Shown: positions 4,563-7,535 of the stretch, piece by piece
How the letters are laid out: each line of letters begins with the position of its first letter
How positions within the stretch are numbered: the first letter of the stretch is position 1
Source of the DNA: Calditrichia bacterium
GTDB lineage: Bacteria > Calditrichota > Calditrichia > RBG-13-44-9
Direction: 5' to 3'
NCBI GenBank assembly: GCA_026991005.1
Contig: JALXCH010000146.1
Coordinates: 1 to 7,535 of the forward strand
DNA length: 7,535 nucleotides
Program-made: the position numbers and the translations under genes
The notes under the pieces: generated by a model
The model's input: the letters and a program-made list of their open reading frames with translations, nothing else
What the model was told of the DNA's origin: nothing
The model's database searches: none

Positions 4563-7535
4563 TTATTGACGATTCATGGAATTGAAAATTCGCAGCGGCA
4601 CTCCACCAGCATTCCAGGCCGTTTCCGGAAGCGCTTCGGATTTTCCTTCCAGATTCTCCACAATGACATCCTCACCCGGCCATACCTCCAGCAACACTTC
4701 TCCCCGCCGGAGGTTGTAAATTCCATCGGCCAGGCTCCCCTTGACGCGCACCGTGCGCCAGGGAGCGGTGAACCGCACGGTAAGAGAGCGGCGAAGAGGA
4801 ACTTCCCGGGATACCTGCGCGGTAATTACCACAAAATCACGAAATTTCTGCAGATGAACCTGCGCCTGGCGAGCCATTTCCAGGTATGTTCCCACATCCG
4901 CTATGGTGCCCACATAGTAATCGCTGTTCCGGATAATTCGGGCGTGGCGCTCGAAAGTGGAGGGGGTGACGCTGTAAGTATCCCGCACCCGGTGGCTTTC
5001 CATTACCCGGAGCTCCCGGGAATTTTCGGGAAACACGTGATGATACATCAAAATCGTCCATTTTCCCTGGCCTTTCTGCAGCCAGTGAATTAACTGCGCA
5101 GTGGTAGGCGTTTGCTCATTGCGGATAACGAAACTGTGCAGGAGGTAAGGGTCGGCCTCCCGGGGCAGATTGTAGCGATTCCCACTAAGGCGGGCAAAGA
5201 GGTAAGAACTTCGCCGCACCATTTTGGTAATCCGGGCATCATACCCGGAAAAGGGATAATGAAACGTAAACACCGGTTGTCCCAGTTTTTCCTCCAGTTC
5301 CTTTTTGCTGCGGGTGAGTTCCTGTTCAATTTCCATGTCGTCCTGCAGCCTTCGCAGATTAACATGGCTCATTCCATGACTGGCAATCTCCCAACCTGCC
5401 GCACTCAATTTTTTTAATTGATCCCAGGTGAGGTAACGGGTCAGGAAGCCTCTCCGATCGCCGGTGAGCAACGGCTCCTTTCCAATGCGTTCTACGATAA
5501 CTCCCAGCGTGGCAGGAAGCTGATACTTTTGCAAGATGGGGAAAGCATAACGGTAAATCCCGTAGGTACCATCGTCGAAGGTGATGGAGACCGCACCGGC
5601 TTTTCCCTGCGGCCAGGGAGTCACTTCCGCCCGGAAGGGAATTGACCGGCGCGGGGAATTCTCCCGTATCGGGGGCAGCTGCTGGAAAGCATCCCGCACA
5701 AGATAATAGGACGGTTTCAAGCGCATCCGGTACCAGGGTTTTTCCCAGCCCTTCCACAGGTAGCGAATCCCGTGCTGGCGAAAAGAATCCGGCAGCTTTT
5801 GCAGCACGCTGTCTCCTTCCTGAATCAGGAAATAGAACCGAAATCCATCGGTGGTGGCGGTTTCGATTTCCGGGGTGTCCGGGTCGTTATACAGCACCTG
5901 ATGGGAGGAGGGATCGGTTACATTCAGCAGGTGCCAGGTGAGGCGAACCTCTACTTCCCCTGTTTCGGGATTGTAGTACCAATCCGCCAGAGAGTTGAAA
6001 TCGTCCAGATGCGGATTGCTGCGGCCAAACCGGAGGGTGCTCCGGTAATGAATGATTTGCGGAACCACGGTACCATCCAGCTGGATGCGCTGGCGATTGG
6101 CCAGCAGGCGCTGCTCCACAAATTTGCCTGCTCGGTTTTCCACGGAATGGTATCCGGGAATAAAATCGTGGTAGATATCGGTAAAAACGGAATACGGTTC
6201 ATCCACCAGCAGGGCAGCGTGGCTGGTATCCCGAAGCACCAGCAGAAATTCCAGCCCGTCGGCGGTTTCTTCCGGCACGCCCGGGAAGCGGTGGTCGCCC
6301 AGGCGGCTGGAGTAGGTATCGATGCCAACCAGCACGTCCCGGTTTTGCCAGTCGAAATGCGGCGGCAAAGTAAGGCGCAGGTAAAAATGCCCCGCATCGG
6401 CCTGCGCATACACCGCCCGCAATATACCCTTACTCTGTACCAGCGGTTTCTCTTTCCAATCATCCACCAGACCATCCACTTCCACCGCGGCCTGCTCCAT
6501 CGCCACCAGTCCAAAATTCTGTTCGGGATTCTCCAGATTGTGCCACAGCTTGCGTCGCTGCGCGGGTTGTTCAAAATCCATGACCAGCCAGTTGAATTTG
6601 AACCATTCGTCTATCCATTCGAAAAGAATTGCTCCCGCTCCACCCTGCTGGTAAATATCTCGAATTAAATGGGCATTGAGGCGACCCTGCTCCTGCTCCG
6701 TATGCCCACCCTGATGAAATCCGTTGGGGTCATAATGGCTATTCCCCCGGCTGGAGGGAACACCAAATTCGGCAATCACCAGTGGAATATCCGGTAGGTA
6801 TTGCTTCAGGTGATGTAAATATCCGGCGTAGTGGCACTCCCCGTGCTCCGTTTGGAAATGGCGGTAACGGTAATCATTGTACACAAAATCCGGATAGTAA
6901 GGGTAGGCATGGTAACTGGCGAATAAACCGGCCTGGTTCTGGGGGGTGACGTAAATATGCCGAAAATCCAGTGACAACAGATCGTTGTCATACTCCCGTA
7001 CCCGGGGACTCTCGATGAATTCCGAATTATGGTACATGGGATCCAGCGGGAGCCAGTTCACAAAGGAGAGAGGATGCTGGTAATGGTAGGTAATGGTTTC
7101 GTACTTCATGGTAAAATCCATCATCTCTGCCAGCCACACTTCCATGGGACTCCCCTGGGGCACGGAGAAGAAAAATCCGTTGTAGCGGGTGCGATCGAGG
7201 TTCAAAGCATTATGTTCGCGCACCGTTTTGGGCTCCCACTCACGTCCCAGAATAAAACCGATGGTGTAAGCGGAGACATCTCTGTTGTAATGCCCGCTGG
7301 CGTGCCCCGGGCGCTCCGGCAACTCTGCCCGTCCAAACACCACATCGATGGCATCTTTAATCTCCTTCTGAAACCGGTGCAGGTAATCCGGACGATAATA
7401 ATTTCCATCCTCCGGTAAATCCGCCCAGATTCCCTGTAACAGGTAAACCGGCTGGTGGGAATTCAAAAAATTGTAGCGGGAGAGCGCCTGATAGAATTCC
7501 GGCGGCAGAATGGTGTACACCCGCACCACATTGGC
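4563..7535 (-). CDS. Multidomain glycoside hydrolase / CE4 polysaccharide deacetylase (N-terminus outside window)
   Basis: At least 990 residues; the frame runs off the right edge (AN precede the first Val at 7529), so the start is not visible. Numbering from that Val: residues 1-345 form a GH-like TIM barrel with RVYTILPPEFYQAL, GREWEP (E97/E99, acid/base candidates), SYHAYPYYP, IAEFGVPSSRG (E254, nucleophile candidate) and ILFEWIDEWFKFNW. This resembles clan-A (GH2/GH5-like) barrels found with exopolysaccharide genes. Residues about 347-600 start VEVDGLVDDW and look like a CBM9/DOMON-type beta domain. Residues about 635-890 are NodB/CE4: TFDDG 650-654, H718 and H722 in SHGMSH, HYPFSG 757-762 in place of RxPxG, and YHHV 829-832. 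A beta domain (about 898-960) ends the protein. The likely role is to cleave and deacetylate a secreted polysaccharide, as PelA and PgaB do. It lies upstream of, and probably shares an operon with, the deacetylase lipoprotein. Substrate, true start and secretion signal cannot be read here. Confidence 0.85.
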   Translation of the reverse strand, partial: ANVVRVYTILPPEFYQALSRYNFLNSHQPVYLLQGIWADLPEDGNYYRPDYLHRFQKEIKDAIDVVFGRAELPERPGHASGHYNRDVSAYTIGFILGREWEPKTVREHNALNLDRTRYNGFFFSVPQGSPMEVWLAEMMDFTMKYETITYHYQHPLSFVNWLPLDPMYHNSEFIESPRVREYDNDLLSLDFRHIYVTPQNQAGLFASYHAYPYYPDFVYNDYRYRHFQTEHGECHYAGYLHHLKQYLPDIPLVIAEFGVPSSRGNSHYDPNGFHQGGHTEQEQGRLNAHLIRDIYQQGGAGAILFEWIDEWFKFNWLVMDFEQPAQRRKLWHNLENPEQNFGLVAMEQAAVEVDGLVDDWKEKPLVQSKGILRAVYAQADAGHFYLRLTLPPHFDWQNRDVLVGIDTYSSRLGDHRFPGVPEETADGLEFLLVLRDTSHAALLVDEPYSVFTDIYHDFIPGYHSVENRAGKFVEQRLLANRQRIQLDGTVVPQIIHYRSTLRFGRSNPHLDDFNSLADWYYNPETGEVEVRLTWHLLNVTDPSSHQVLYNDPDTPEIETATTDGFRFYFLIQEGDSVLQKLPDSFRQHGIRYLWKGWEKPWYRMRLKPSYYLVRDAFQQLPPIRENSPRRSIPFRAEVTPWPQGKAGAVSITFDDGTYGIYRYAFPILQKYQLPATLGVIVERIGKEPLLTGDRRGFLTRYLTWDQLKKLSAAGWEIASHGMSHVNLRRLQDDMEIEQELTRSKKELEEKLGQPVFTFHYPFSGYDARITKMVRRSSYLFARLSGNRYNLPREADPYLLHSFVIRNEQTPTTAQLIHWLQKGQGKWTILMYHHVFPENSRELRVMESHRVRDTYSVTPSTFERHARIIRNSDYYVGTIADVGTYLEMARQAQVHLQKFRDFVVITAQVSREVPLRRSLTVRFTAPWRTVRVKGSLADGIYNLRRGEVLLEVWPGEDVIVENLEGKSEALPETAWNAGGVPLRIFNSMNRQ

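Noticed and set aside
5772..6668. Plus-strand 298-codon frame inside the hydrolase/deacetylase gene
   Set aside because: Antisense shadow of a long multidomain reading frame with clear motifs; no ribosome-binding site or recognisable domain.

Overview
This window holds the ends of two convergent gene clusters, separated by about 1.2 kb of repeat-rich DNA without a convincing gene. No ribosomal or tRNA gene is present to fix the taxonomy. Three things together recall genomes of the FCB assemblage (Calditrichota, Ignavibacteriota, Bacteroidota relatives): a PII-like gene fused into a Cus-type efflux operon, a lipoprotein with a simple lipobox, and dispersed mini-palindromes of the GTCCC-nnn-GGGAC type. 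That placement is an inference of low to moderate confidence; a Gram-negative cell envelope is well supported by the RND pump.

Left part, plus strand (1-1554). The C-terminal third of a CusA-like heavy-metal RND pump (1-1035) is followed after 12 bp by a small, non-canonical PII protein (1048-1386). A strong intrinsic terminator (1508-1554) closes the unit. The PII protein keeps the fold-defining C-terminal signature but has lost several residues that canonical PII proteins use for 2-oxoglutarate/ATP sensing and uridylylation. This fits a regulator dedicated to the efflux pump rather than to nitrogen control.

Middle (1387-2561). There is a 121-nt 3' untranslated stretch, the terminator, about 265 bp of unassigned sequence, and then (about 1820-2545) a mosaic of palindromic repeats. 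The mosaic includes two direct copies of a 118-bp unit (1924-2041 and 2401-2518), a partial third copy of its leading palindrome, and many short GC-rich hairpins.

Right part, minus strand (2562-7535, read right to left). Two genes concern an extracellular polysaccharide. The upstream one (4563-7535, 5' end outside the window) encodes a large multidomain protein: a glycoside-hydrolase-like TIM barrel, a CBM9/DOMON-like beta domain, a NodB/CE4 polysaccharide deacetylase domain and a C-terminal beta domain. The downstream one (2562-4430) encodes a lipoprotein with an N-terminal Rossmann/glutamine-amidotransferase-like domain, a second CE4 domain and a C-terminal beta domain. Together they carry the same kinds of modules that PelA and PgaB combine for deacetylating and trimming secreted exopolysaccharide. 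The likely role is periplasmic or outer-membrane polymer modification; glycosyltransferase and export genes would be expected further upstream, outside the window. The two genes are in the same reading frame with one TAA between their open frames, and the 132-bp gap contains competing inverted repeats.
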